A DNA stretch of 64,000 nucleotides from Halichondria panicea (lineage: Eukaryota; Porifera; Demospongiae; Suberitida; Halichondriidae): positions 750,800 through 814,799 of the forward strand of contig NC_087388.1 in the NCBI RefSeq assembly GCF_963675165.1, read 5' to 3'. A program made the position numbers and the translations under genes. The notes under the pieces are model-generated. The model worked only from the letters and a program-made list of their open reading frames with translations. It was not told where the DNA came from and did no database searches. Shown piece by piece: positions 10,901 to 21,700 of the stretch; the first letter of the stretch is position 1, and the number at the start of each line of letters is the position of its first letter.

Positions 10901-13900
10901 TTCTGCCTCCCGTCCTGTGAGCTGGAGAATGGTGGATGTGCTGAGGACGAGATCTGTTCTCTTGTGGAACAACTTTGCCCTTCTAATGGACCTTGTCCAA
11001 CTACTGTGCAGTGCTCTCCTGCAGGTAATCAATTGTTAATGGAGCTAGAGTTCATAATTATAAGAGTGTCTCCACCACTTACCGTGTCTGACATTGAGAG
11101 TGTATTCGTACCTCTGTCCAGGTCCCTGTGATCAGTTGAACTGCCCTTCTTACACTACTTGTGAGATGATTCCAGGTGTAGGTACAAATTCATCTATATC
11201 CATGTTTCCTTTCTGCCTCCCGTCCTGTGAGTTGGAGAATGGTGGATGTGCTGAGGACGAGGTCTGTTCTCTTGTGGAACAACTTTGCCCTTCTAATGGA
11301 CCTTGTCCAACTACTGTGCAGTGCTCTCCTGCAGGTAATCGCTTGTTAATAGAGTTAGTGTAAGAGCTCCTATAAGAGTGTGTCCCCCATGCACCCTCAC
11401 CTTAATTGTATATATAGTGTCTGACATTGAGAGTGTATTCGTACCTCTGTCCAGGTCCCTGCGATCAGTTGAACTGTCCTTCTTACACTACTTGTGAGAT
11501 GATTCCAGGTGTAGGTACAAATTCATCTATGTCCATGTTTCCTTTCTGCCTCCCGTCCTGTGAGCTGGAGAATGGTGGATGTGCTGAGGACGAGATCTGT
11601 TCTCTTGTGGAACAACTTTGCCCTTCTAATGGACCTTGTCCAACTACTGTGCAGTGCTCTCCTGCAGGTAATCAATTGTTAATGGAGCTAGAGCTCATAT
11701 AAGAGTGTCTCCACCACTTACCGTGTCTGACATTGAGAGTGTATTCGTACCTCTGTCCAGGTCCCTGCGATCAGTTGAACTGCCCTTCTTACACTACTTG
11801 TGAGATGATTCCAGGTGTAGGTACAAATTCATCTATATCCATGTTTCCTTTCTGCCTTCTGTCCTGTGAGCTGGAGAATGGTGGATGTGCTGAAGACGAG
11901 ATCTGTTCTCTTATGGAACAACTTTGCCCTTCTAATGGACCTTGTCCAACTACTGTGCAGTGCTCTCCTGCAGGTAATCAATTGTTAATGGAGCTATAGA
12001 GCTCATAATTATAAGAGTGTCTCCACCACTTACCATGTCTGACATTGAGAGTGTATTCGTACCTCTGTCCAGGTCCCTGCGATCAGTTGAACTGTCCTTC
12101 TTACACTACTTGTGAGATGATTCCAGGTGTAGGTACAAATTCATCTATATCCATGTTTCCCTTTTGCCTCCCGTCCTGTGAGTTGGAGAATGGTGGATGT
12201 GCTGAGGACGAGGTCTGTTCTCTTGTGCAACAACTTTGCCCTTCTAATGGGCCTTGTCCAACTACTGTGCAGTGCTCTCCTGCAGGTAATCAATTGTTAA
12301 TGGAGCTAGAGTTCATAATTATAAGAGTGTCTCCACCACTTACCATGTCTGACATTGAGAGTGTATTCGTACCTCTGTCCAGGTCCCTGTGATCAGTTGA
12401 ACTGCCCTTCTTACACTACTTGTGAGATGATTCCAGGTGTAGGTACAAATTCATCTATATCCATGTTTCCTTTCTGCCTCCCGTCCTGTGAGTTGGAGAA
12501 TGGTGGATGTGCTGAGGACGAGGTCTGTTCTCTTGTGGAACAACTTTGCCCTTCTAATGGACCTTGTCCAACTACTGTGCAGTGCTCTCCTGCAGGTAAT
12601 CGCTTGTTAATAGAGTTAGTGTAAAAGCTCCTATAAGAGTGTGTCCCCATGCACCCTCACCTTAATTGTATATATAGTGTCTGACATTGAGAGTGTATTC
12701 GTACCTCTGTCCAGGTCCCTGCGATCAGTTGAACTGTCCTTCTTACACTACTTGTGAGATGATTCCAGGTGTAGGTACAAATTCATCTATGTCCATGTTT
12801 CCTTTCTGCCTCCCGTCCTGTGAGCTGGAGAATGGTGGATGTGCTGAGGACGAGATCTGTTCTCTTGTGGAGCAACTTTGCCCTTCTAATGGACCTTGTC
12901 CAACTACTGTGCAGTGCTCTCCTGCAGGTAATCAATTGTTAATGGAGCTAGAGCTCATATAAGAGTGTCTCCACCACTTACCGTGTCTGACATTGAGAGT
13001 GTATTCGTACCTCTGTCCAGGTCCCTGCGATCAGTTGAACTGCCCTTCTTACACTACTTGTGAGATGATTCCAGGTGTAGGTACAAATTCATCTATATCC
13101 ATGTTTCCTTTCTGCCTTCTGTCCTGTGAGCTGGAGAATGGTGGATGTGCTGAAGACGAGATCTGTTCTCTTATGGAACAACTTTGCCCTTCTAATGGAC
13201 CTTGTCCAACTACTGTGCAGTGCTCTCCTGCAGGTAATCAATTGTTAATGGAGCTATAGAGCTCATAATTATAAGAGTGTCTCCACCACTTACCATGTCT
13301 GACATTGAGAGTGTATTCGTACCTCTGTCCAGGTCCCTGCGATCAGTTGAACTGTCCTTCTTACACTACTTGTGAGATGATTCCAGGTGTAGGTACAAAT
13401 TCATCTATATCCATGTTTCCCTTCTGCCTCCCGTCCTGTGAGTTGGAGAATGGTGGATGTGCTGAGGACGAGATCTGTTCTCTTGTGGAACAACTTTGCC
13501 CTTCTAATGGGCCTTGTCCAACTACTGTGCAGTGCTCTCCTGCAGGTAATCAATTGTTAATGGAGCTAGAGTTCATAATTATAAGAGTGTCTCCACCACT
13601 TACCGTGTCTGACATTGAGAGTGTATTCGTACCTCTGTCCAGGTCCCTGTGATCAGTTGAACTGCCCTTCTTACACTACTTGTGAGATGATTCCAGGTGT
13701 AGGTACAAATTCATCTATATCCATGTTTCCTTTCTGCCTCCCGTCCTGTGAGTTGGAGAATGGTGGATGTGCTGAGGACGAGGTCTGTTCTCTTGTGGAA
13801 CAACTTTGCCCTTCTAATGGACCTTGTCCAACTACTGTGCAGTGCTCTCCTGCAGGTAATCGCTTGTTAATAGAGTTAGTGTAAGAGCTCCTATAAGAGT

Positions 13901-15454
13901 GTGTCCCCATGCACCCTCACCTTAATTGTATATATATAATAGTGTCTGACATTGAGAGTGTATTCGTACCTCTGTCTAGGTCCCTGCGATCAGTTGAATT
14001 GTCCTTCTTACACTACTTGTGAGATGATTCCAGGTGTAGGTACAAATTTATCTATATCCATGTTTCCTTTCTGCCTCCCGTCCTGTGAGCTGGAGAATGG
14101 TGGATGTGCTGAGGACGAGATCTGTTCTCTTGTGGAACAACTTTGCCCTTCTAATGGACCTTGTCCAACTACTGTGCAGTGCTCTCCTGCAGGTAATCAA
14201 TTGTTAATGGAGCTAGAGCTCATATAAAAGTGTCTCCACCACTTACCGTGTCTGACATTGAGAGTGTATTCGTACCTCCTGTCCAGGTCCCTGCGATCAG
14301 TTGAACTGCCCTTCTTACACTACTTGTGAGATGATTCCAGGTGTAGGTACAAATTCATCTATAACCATGTTTCCTTTCTGCTTCCCATCCTGTGAGTTGG
14401 AGAATGGTGGATGTGCTGAGGACGAGGTCTGTTCTCTTGTGGATCAACTTTGCCCTTCTAATGGACCTTGTCCCACTACTGTGCAGTGCTCTCCTGCAGG
14501 TAATCTAATAGAGCTACTATTTGCCTTCATATTTTTATTATCTCAGCTATAGGTACTCGATCCTCACATGCATTTATCTTACAGATCCTTGCAGTACATT
14601 TAGATGCCAAAGGGGCTACAGGTGCCAAGTGTACGAGCCAACCAATGAGGCGTACTGTGAGCCAGCATGTGACCTGTTCAATGGCGGGTGTACTACAGGA
14701 ACCTACTGTATTCTTCGCCGGGACCGTGATTGCAATGAGGGGCCGTGTCCATCTCTAAAAAGCTGTTGTTTTTTCCCACGCTGTGACATGCACGTCTGTA
14801 GCGCTAGGGAAACCAGGAGAAGCCCATGCATTATTGAGTGAGAAGCTATAGCCTTACCATCCTCACCCCTTTGATTTGTGTCCCTTGTGGAAATATTTGA
14901 CATTCAGTTTTATTGCTATAGTGTATACATGTATAGTATATTATGTGCATACATTAGAAACATTTCGATACATTAATAATAATGCCTCTCTCAATTCCGC
15001 CACATGCAGTGCAGAGGATTCCCAATGTGATGAAGAGGAGTGTCCATTTACTTACTGTCGTAATTGTTACTTCTCGTCCCAAAATCAGCCATTGCCAGGC
15101 AACTGTGGGACATGTAATGAAAACAGTGTCAATAATAAATGTACTAAAAGATGGGCAACTTGCACCAGAAGAGCACATTTTGCTGCTTATGGACAGGTAA
15201 GATAATACATGCAGTAGAAATGACGTCTCTCTAAAACGGCAATAAAGCGAGAGGCTCCTAAGATTAGTTTTTGTACTGTAATATGACATTGTACTATATA
15301 GCTACTTACATTAGCTAACTACATTAATGTATAAACACACACACACATCACAAGTGTGCACACACAACCTCCCTCCCCACACATGCAGCCATGGCCTAGT
15401 CAGTCTTCTCTAAGGAAGGAGGAGGACTTTCGCTGTCACATACCTCCATGTTAA
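4901..15454 (+). CDS. Skeletor-like secreted protein A1: DM13 plus 14 Cys modules
   Basis: Exons 4901-4958, 5327-5452, 7909-7987, 8091-8256, 9628-9666, 9816-9822 (7 nt), 9900-9941, 10012-10032, fourteen 213-nt exons within 10170-14499, 14585-14837, 15010-15196, 15389-15454. The sum is 4023 nt, about 1341 aa, closing in frame. Residues 1-19 are a signal peptide (MYWSVFVTVLLAFSF...). Residues 20-156 form a DM13 domain (IGTLPNFQHG, LRDTKTLVIENFSYDG, ACDIGELTIWC). A short Thr/Glu linker is followed by 14 ten-Cys modules, one related tail module and a Cys-rich C-terminus ending CHIPPC. No membrane span or GPI signal was seen, so it is probably extracellular matrix. DM13 domains are proposed redox or electron-transfer modules in Skeletor-type proteins. 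Unlike A2 and C it lacks the second DM13, the DOMON and the Skeletor-type C-terminal domain. Substrate and role are unknown. Confidence 0.8.
5011..5223. mobile_element. MITE family 1 copy in A1 intron 1
   Basis: Begins ataccgtatt and ends agtaatacggtat; inner sequence tgaaaaacctttgcaaatga and tgatgctcgc matches the 37660-37876 copy in reverse orientation. Non-coding. Confidence 0.75.
5598..5919. mobile_element. AT-rich insertion, possible hAT-type MITE
   Basis: Flanked by direct repeats cagagcatg (5589-5597 and 5920-5928). The corresponding intron of A2 (about 19200-19215) has one agagcatg and no insert. Subterminal AGATTATGCT / AGAATTATGCT are inverted. An 8-9 bp duplication would fit hAT elements, but the flanks lie in a local repeat, so this is tentative. 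Non-coding. Confidence 0.5.
5997..7071. mobile_element. 1.08-kb DNA transposon with long TIRs
   Basis: Inverted repeats of about 82-88 bp, 5997-6084 and 6990-7071, from CCTCGATCCCAGGCCGAG at the outside to gcgcatgcgtca inside. Flanked by CTAA on both sides (5993-5996, 7072-7075), or TAA if three bases are duplicated. Internal ORFs are short (87 and 67 aa) and resemble no transposase I recognise, so it is probably non-autonomous. Absent from the equivalent intron in A2 and C. A TWA-type target would suggest PIF/Harbinger, but that is only a guess. Confidence 0.75.
7354..7544. mobile_element. MITE family 2 in A1 intron 2
   Basis: Inverted ends TACCGTATAGCG and CGCTATACGGTA with subterminal gagggtata / tataccctc, and internal cgcgaacatttataatcgcg. 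The same element sits in the same intron of A2 (19398-19585) and a decayed version in the next intron of C (about 38989-39175). The A1 and A2 copies therefore predate the duplication. Confidence 0.75.
9143..9342. repeat. 100-bp unit, two tandem copies
   Basis: agatggcccttataatgatc starts at 9143 and again at 9243, and the two units look identical. The corresponding intron in A2 (about 21470-21570) has one diverged unit. Confidence 0.85.
9342..9540. mobile_element. MITE family 3 in A1
   Basis: Starts tagggtaattttcgttgg and ends ctcgctatacggta; inner cagctcaggatagtta is shared with 49632-49793, 50946-51090 and a left-truncated copy at about 21757-21912. The ends resemble family 2 (CTATACGGTA). 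Confidence 0.65.
9816..9822 (+). other. Predicted 7-nt microexon of A1
   Basis: tacag|GGAAGAG|gttgg. The exon before (ends phase 0 at AAG, 9666) and the exon after (9900-9941, needs phase 1 to read VPSTDKPSVETTTK) can only be joined by 3n+1 bases. Seven bases fit, and the same seven are present in A2 (22180-22186) and C (40863-40869). In C the following sequence runs into a stop, which excludes a longer exon. The donor GTTGGT is weak. Confidence 0.45.
10170..14499 (+). repeat. Array of 14 Cys-module exons (A1)
   Basis: Fourteen 213-nt exons, each 71 aa, phase 1-1: 10170-10382, 10480-10692, 10812-11024, 11122-11334, 11455-11667, 11761-11973, 12073-12285, 12383-12595, 12715-12927, 13021-13233, 13333-13545, 13643-13855, 13980-14192, 14287-14499. 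Each has ten Cys: C-x4-C-x5-C-x17-C-x3-C-x6-C-x5-C-x6-C-x5-C-x5-C. Introns are about 90-130 bp and as similar as the exons. Modules 4-7 and 8-11 repeat with a 1260-bp period, marked by CLLSCEL and CSLMEQ in modules 6 and 10. No named domain is recognised with confidence; the CELENGGC part is EGF-like and the CxxxxCPSxxxC start is follistatin-like. Confidence 0.9.
14585..15454 (+). other. Cys-rich C-terminal tail of A1
   Basis: Exon 14585-14837 encodes one more module of the same family (CSTFRC, CQRGYRC, CEPACDLFNGGC). It ends at a GTGAGA donor placed so that unspliced reading would stop after ..SPCIIE. Exon 15010-15196 (CDEEECPFTYCRNC, ending AAYGQ) and 15389-15454 (ending FRCHIPPC, stop TAA) complete it. 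The same three exons close A2 and C. Confidence 0.8.
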
Positions 15455-16202
15455 TGAACTGGCATTGTCACTCTGACAGACTATAAGAAACAATTTATAT
15501 GGTTATATTAGAAAGAGAACTGAGAATTCGCTCTTTGAGTACATAATATACAATTAATGTCGAACAGTGCTATTTTGCCAAAACATTCTCAATCATGTAT
15601 AAAGGTGTTAGCTATTTAACATTTAACAGCACACAGAAGGTCATTAGTAGCAGCAACAGGGTACGTAGTTCGTAAAGTCACCAGAGGAGGTATGACATCC
15701 GCGTGTTGCAGGAAGCTAATTTTTGAAGCCCACATTCCTTTCTTAAAAGTTCCACTGTTGTGTGTTACCTAAACAAGCACTGAGACATTTATAGCTGCCA
15801 AAAGTCTGATTCCTGCACAGTTTGATCTAGGTTATAGAACTCTTGGTTATATAGTTATTAGCAGGTTTCAGCTTCACGAGGGATACCTGGAGTTGTCCCC
15901 CCCCCCCCCCCCCCCCTGTATTGTACCGCATGCTATAGCCTGTCTCATGAATCAGCTGCCCTTCTTTTGGAGAGACTGTGAGGTGCGGCTGATTCATGAG
16001 ACTAGGGTTAGCTTTGTTTGTGATGTGCTATTGAACTTTGACCCGGATATAAACTTGAATGTGCTTGACCACGCCTTCTACCTGTTGGAAGGCGTGGTCT
16101 CTTTCTAAGTGAATGTGTGGGCGTACACAGTGTTGACAAAAAGAGATGATGTCCATCCATTCTTCACAACCTCATGCAACCTAGTACCTCATGGAGTGCA
16201 GC
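15455..16202. other. Intergenic: C20 tract, hairpin element, promoter block
   Basis: No gene seen. A run of 20 C at 15897-15916 is followed by a 62-bp inverted repeat at 15942-16003 (gtctcatgaatcagctgcc / ggtgcggctgattcatgagac) and then the conserved upstream block at about 16090. The same order occurs before gene C: 35823-35841 (19 C), 35849-35913 (hairpin), 35997 (block). This supports common origin of the two regions. Confidence 0.75.
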
Positions 16203-16876
16203 ATGTATTGGAGTGTGTTTGTCACCTTCCTACTTGCCTTTTCCTTCAAGGCTACTAATGGTGAGTGGAAAAGGATTATCAGCTAGGGCTGCCTAACCAA
16301 GCTGTTAATATTGGACTGACTATTGGCTAGATAGTCTCATGAATCAGCCGCACCTTTGGTGTCCGTCTGAGCACTCTTTACATGAACTCATGGGCCACGT
16401 CGGATTTCCAACATGACCAATGAGATTGCTCACAAGCATCAGGTGACTTGAATAGGAGGCAGCAAATAGTGAAACTTTACATGCGGTTGAGCAGCAAGCA
16501 GTGATGTGGCTGAGCAGAGATAGCGGATGTGGTTGCATTTCTATGGTTTTGTTAGCTTGTACAGTGACGTAATACATTCCATTGTAAAATGACTTCACGT
16601 AAAGAGTGCTCAGACTGACACCAAAGGTGCGGCTGATTCATGAGACTATTGGCTAGACTGAACTGATGTGTCTTGACTCTTTATATGTACATAGACTACA
16701 TGTACACCTAGAACAGGTGTTTTCAATGTATCAATTTGTCTATGTATGCAGGTCAGGTCGAGGACATACTGGTTGGTACGCTCCCCAACTTCCAACACGG
16801 CATAGAAGGGCAGCTGTATCTAAGGGATACAAAACACTTGTCATTGAGAACTTCTCCTATGATGGACTCGGAGTAG
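16203..16876 (+). pseudogene. 5' fragment of a C-like Skeletor gene
   Basis: Exon 16203-16260 encodes the signal peptide MYWSVFVTFLLAFSFKATNG, as in gene C (VTFLL). Exon 16752-16876 encodes GQVEDILVGTLPNF and onward but has one base less than its paralogues: four A instead of five near 16831. This shifts the frame inside the first DM13 strand. Nothing of the gene follows; at about 16953 the sequence becomes FCP1 intron 3. It is a dead remnant left at a duplication junction. Confidence 0.85.
16332..16648. mobile_element. 317-bp MITE with about 45-bp TIRs, Mutator-like
   Basis: Ends TAGTCTCATGAATCAGCCGC and its complement; the inverted match continues through the cacctttggtgtc and gagcactctttac blocks. 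Flanked by ttggctaga at 16323-16331 and 16649-16657. The matching intron of gene C (about 36230) has a single ttggctaga and no element. Long TIRs with a 9-bp duplication fit Mutator-like MITEs. No coding capacity. Confidence 0.8.
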
Positions 16877-17283
16877 GTACATGGGCTGCATGAATCGCCA
16901 TAGCAAAGAAGATGCTCATGCATGCATAACAAAGATCATTAGCAAAAATCATAATGCAAGTGAAAAACTTTTGTGAATGACCGAGCCAAATGAGCAGAAA
17001 TTTTGACAATTTGCTATTTAACTTTTACGATCTGGAAAGGATCGTGATGTCATACAGTACAAGGTTTTTACGATTATATTTTTACGAAGCGATCAACACT
17101 CGCAAAATTCGCTTATGTTTGATGCTCGCAAACATCCTACATGCAGTAATACAGTACGGTATACCTGTTTGCTGAATTTTGTACACTACCTGTGTGTAAA
17201 AGTGCAGACTACCACTATTGCTACAATGTTTTGCGAGGGAAAAATTATCATGCCCCTCTCCCTTCCTCTCTCTCCCTGTACAG

Positions 17284-18465
17284 GATGTGTACAGCTTCAG
17301 GCTCCCTTGTCACTCGATGCTCTACTATTATCGTCTGCGTCCTCACACTCGCCAGTTCCTACTCACCGTGTCCAAGTACTACGAGACGCACGTGTTTACC
17401 ATGGGGACTAAACTGTATGCTTCCAGTGTGACTCATATTCTGGACCCAGACAAGAAGCTGTTTCACGGGAGGATCATCTCGAGAGACGACTGCTTTGACC
17501 CTCACTCCAAAGCTCTTAGACTCAAGTACGCCTGTGCTGTGTGTGTGTGTGTGTGTGTGTGGTTAGTGTGTGTAAGCGTGGGTGTGTGTGTGTAAGCGCC
17601 GCGGTGTGTGTGTGTGGGGGGGATGTGGATAGAGAGCTTCGGTAGACAGTTACTATAGTAATTCCAAAAGAAGTGCTGACAATTTTTAAATATTTCTGTA
17701 GCTTGTACACTAAGCCACTGATAATTAGATATACCTTTTACCAATACCTTTTACCACCCACACAGGTCTGTGTTCCCGTGTGGCGATGCAATGGTTGCCA
17801 TTATCGACGATCGAGAAGATGTTTGGAGGAACTGTCCTAACCTCATTCACGTTAAGCCGTACGTCTTCTTTGCTGGAACGTCCGACATCAACGCCCCACC
17901 AGGGTCACACCCCTCATGCCCTCACACAAAGAACACCGTTCAACTCAAAGACCAAGAGCAGATTCATATCAAACCACTCATAAAATCTCCCAAAATAACC
18001 ACTCCAGGACAGTGAACTGATTTGAAAGACAGTACTCGCACTAGTCGTGAAGATGATGTATTCGACCAAGACCTGGCACTTGCCGAGAAGACGTCTCAAA
18101 AGAGAATTCCTGAGAGGCAATTGCCTATAGGCTTAGGCTCTGTATCTGACGAGGAGCTAGAGAGGATGAATGCTGAGATAGATGCTGAGATAGACGTGTC
18201 CAGTGTGACCAGTAGTGTGGGCTCTAACGAAGGTGGTGTCTCGAGGTTGGTGGAAGCTATGGACGAGGATGTCTCGCTATCATATGACAAGTCCGCCGGG
18301 AGTAGTCTGATTGGAGAGAATGGTCGTAAACGAAAACACGACGATGTGTCCAGCTCGTCAGATAACAGCCCCCATTCTCTGGGACTACTCGATGAATCAG
18401 TGGATGTGAGTGAGAGCAGCGATGGAGACAGTGGGGACGAACTAGCTAAACTGTTAGGAACATGA
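17284..18465 (+). pseudogene. Truncated duplicate of FCP1 (no active site, no BRCT)
   Basis: Exon 17284-17525 copies FCP1 exon 1795-2036 at the same length; 17766-18465 copies the last exon with an internal deletion of about 1.1 kb that removes the Ser-rich linker, the 17-residue repeats and the BRCT domain. The exon with DLDQT is not duplicated. An in-frame TGA at 18013-18015 (CAG TGA where the parent has CAC CGA) interrupts it; beyond that, the same frame stays open to the original end (DELAKLLGT). It also lacks a promoter and a start. It cannot make an active phosphatase and is most likely a pseudogene. Retention of the acidic tail frame probably reflects recent origin. Confidence 0.88.
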
Positions 18466-18762
18466 TATTATGTAATGCGTTATTATTCCATCGTTATTGT
18501 TGTGTTGTTTGTTATTGTGCAATGTCTGTTTGAAAAAAAATTTTGTTGTTTATAATCCGCGGCTATCAATTGGAACACAGGTAACCCCGCGGTTATAATT
18601 CGGAAAATAGTCGCCTTTCTACCTTCGGGGAATTAGGCGTGGTTTCTGTCTAAGTGAATGCGTGGGGGTATGTGGCAGACAATTTGTACACAAGAGAGAA
18701 TGCATCATTCACAGATCCATTCTAATTCTTTACAACCTTGTGCATGCAATAGAGAGTGCAGA
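18466..18762. promoter_or_regulatory. Upstream region of A2
   Basis: Short intergenic space matching 4011-4207 plus 4823-4900 of the A1 side without the insertion. It contains the conserved ggcgtggtttctgtctaag block (about 18637) and a tccattc..tttacaacct.tgcatgcaa segment just before the ATG at 18763. No obvious TATA box. Confidence 0.4.
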
Positions 18763-21700
18763 ATGTATTGGAGTGTGTTTGTCACCGTCCTACTTGCCTT
18801 TTCCTTCAAGGCTACTAATGGTGAGTGGAAGGATTAGCTACTAGGCCTAACCAATATACAATATTGCTATATTGAGAATGTCACACTTTTTAATTGACTG
18901 ACTGTAGAAAATTGCCTCTTCATATGTACATCACATACATGTTGTACACCTATTGTGTGTTCAACGAATATTATGTATCGATTGTCTATGCAGGTCAGGT
19001 CGAGGACATACTGGTTGGTACGCTCCCCAACTTCCAACACGGCATAGGAGGGCAGCTGTATCTAAGGGATACAAAAACACTTGTCATCGAGAACTTCTCC
19101 TATGATGGACTCGGAGTAGGTACGTGGGCTGCATGAATCACCATAGCAAAAAGGATGCTCATGCATGATGCATGCATATCAAAGATCAGAGCAAAGATCA
19201 GAGCATGCATGGATCCAGGATGTATAGCAAAGATCATGCATGCATGCCTATATTATAGCACTAATAGTCCACTGCGAGTTTTGTGTATGGAAGTATTACG
19301 ATGTTTATTGTGTTCAATACTTTTGTTGTATTTTTGCAACACTGTTTTGTATACGGTTTTATATTGAGCTTGCAGTGCACACTGAAATACTTTTAGCTAC
19401 CGTATAGCGTGTATATTTCGAGGGTATACATGTACCGCGAACATTTATAATCGCGAATTTAATATCGCATGCATGCATGCATGCTGCAAAAAGGCTGCTA
19501 TTTCACAAAAATTAAATCCGCAAAAACTTTCTAAAGGCATTTCCGCGAAAATTTATATCCTAGAAATAATACCCGCTATACAGTATATAGGCCATTATTG
19601 GTTGGAGGTAATTTGCTAGGACAAGAATTTTCGTACACAACATTTTATAGTGCCATATATGGCCGTACTGATGTCAATGCTCTGACCACACAAGACCTAT
19701 AGTTTGGGAATGTCTTCAGCAGAAAAAAATCTCCGTGGAAACCATTGATATCATAAACAATGAGGTCAGTATAGACAATGGATTTTCCTGTACTCTCTAT
19801 CAAATCCTGTTCTTGTTCCTGTTTCTTTTTGTCAAAGAATATAAATTAAAGAGAGTTTTACACTGTTGCCGTGACATCTGGCCTCCACATTTTTGTGGTC
19901 AAATGCATAACTCTAATTTTGCAAATGAGCTGCAATAGCAATTGATTGGCGCTAAATAGACCACACACGTGTGTGGACAGAACAGTGCAAATCAATTTTA
20001 GCCGCTAGCTGCACAAAAATTAATAATATCTCCTGATCAGCATCTGGCAACTTTTACATGTACATGGAAGATTGAGAACACCCACAATCGGCCGCACTGG
20101 CTGCATGAACATGTGCTATTTTGCTAAGATACCGGCACTCGCCATGTGTTAGCGGCTTGACGTGTTAATTGCATGGAAATTGACCAGTGGCAGCTGTTAT
20201 TTTGTACACTGTTTATAATTAAGCTGGCTTCTGAACTCAGAAATGATCATAATTATGCATGGAGCAAATGTAAATGCCTCGTAAACCTGTGCCAGCATGA
20301 AAAGTTTTACTTTTGCAATTACAAGTATTACAAATAGCTATGTATAAATAAAGTCCACAGTGAAATATCATGCATGCCCTTTATTTGATCTCACTATACA
20401 TGCAGAAACCTTTCTCTACTATTTTAAGCCTGGCCAGCAGGCTGTGCACGGTCAAGGGATCATCATTCCAGTGCCGGGTGGAAAGTAAGCAAGCAACTGC
20501 AAAATATAGATTCTTTGAGTGCCACAATTGATTCCATAAAAATTACCTTCCTTTGTATGGCTTTTGTGTTATCTTCACAGCCCTGCTGATGGTAGCTTTG
20601 TGAGAGGACGTCGCTATAGTAGAGAGCAATTGGTGATTGATTTGCCCGAGGGCACAGATGCGTGTGACATTGGGGAGCTGACCATTTGGTGTCGACCGTT
20701 TAGAACATACTTTTCATCCATCACGCTTAATCATGACATTTTATTTGTGAGTCCTGCATGCAAGTTGTGTAACCAGTACAGCTGTTGTACTCTTTTGAAG
20801 TGGTTGTGGCTGCATGTGAAGTCACGGTATAAACACTTGTATGCACTAATTAATTGACATGACCATGTATGGCATAGGCATAATCATCAGAAATTCTAAC
20901 ACGTTTGCTTCAGTTGCACAATGCATGTAATTGCATGACTACACTGAATGCAGTTTAGAGCCACTTAAATTGTGGTTTACCATAGAATGCGCTGTATAGT
21001 GAGTGCCTATAGCTATTCCTACATTCATCTACACATGCAGCGCTGTGACAGACCATAGATCTAGTATCTATGGATAGACCTTGCAAAATTCTAATAATTA
21101 CCACAAAACCACCGTACATTGTTGCTATGCATGCAACCAGGAGTATGCTCCTGATGCAACCAACCTGTGTCCTGAGCCATGCAGTGATGGCTGTAACATG
21201 ATAATGTTGTACTATGCTTTGCGGCAAGTTTGAGGCGAATAGTAAATTGACTTGAGGTATATAGTGTAATTACAGTTTACATAAGACCTACTGAAGTGGT
21301 TTACTTATGTAAACAGTTGCAAGTGCAATTTGCCAAAATCCCAAGTGAGCTGCCATGTACAAGGGCAGCACCAGAGATCAAAGGTGCCTTTGAGTTGTGT
21401 AATTGATGCAAACCACCAACCCGTATGATGGGCCATCTGGCATATACCCACATGCAGGCTCCAGACTGCATGGCCCTTATAATGGTCCATCCAAACGTTT
21501 TTATGGCTGTTATAATATATCAGATATGGTATACCCACCCTGCCTTGCATCTATAACTGGGAGGCCATAATTATATGACACAATCTGGACCATCTCTTGA
21601 CTTGACTTGTGTCAACCAGTGACTCTGGTAGCTGCTCCTGTTATAGTTGATGGAGTGTAGTCAGTATCAGTAGCTGCTCCTGTTATAGTTGATGGAGTGT

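Noticed and set aside
14838-14841. TGA at 14839-14841 as the end of gene A1 (after SPCIIE)
   Set aside because: The TGA lies within a GTGAGA donor. Splicing to 15010 keeps frame through two further Cys-rich exons conserved in all three genes.
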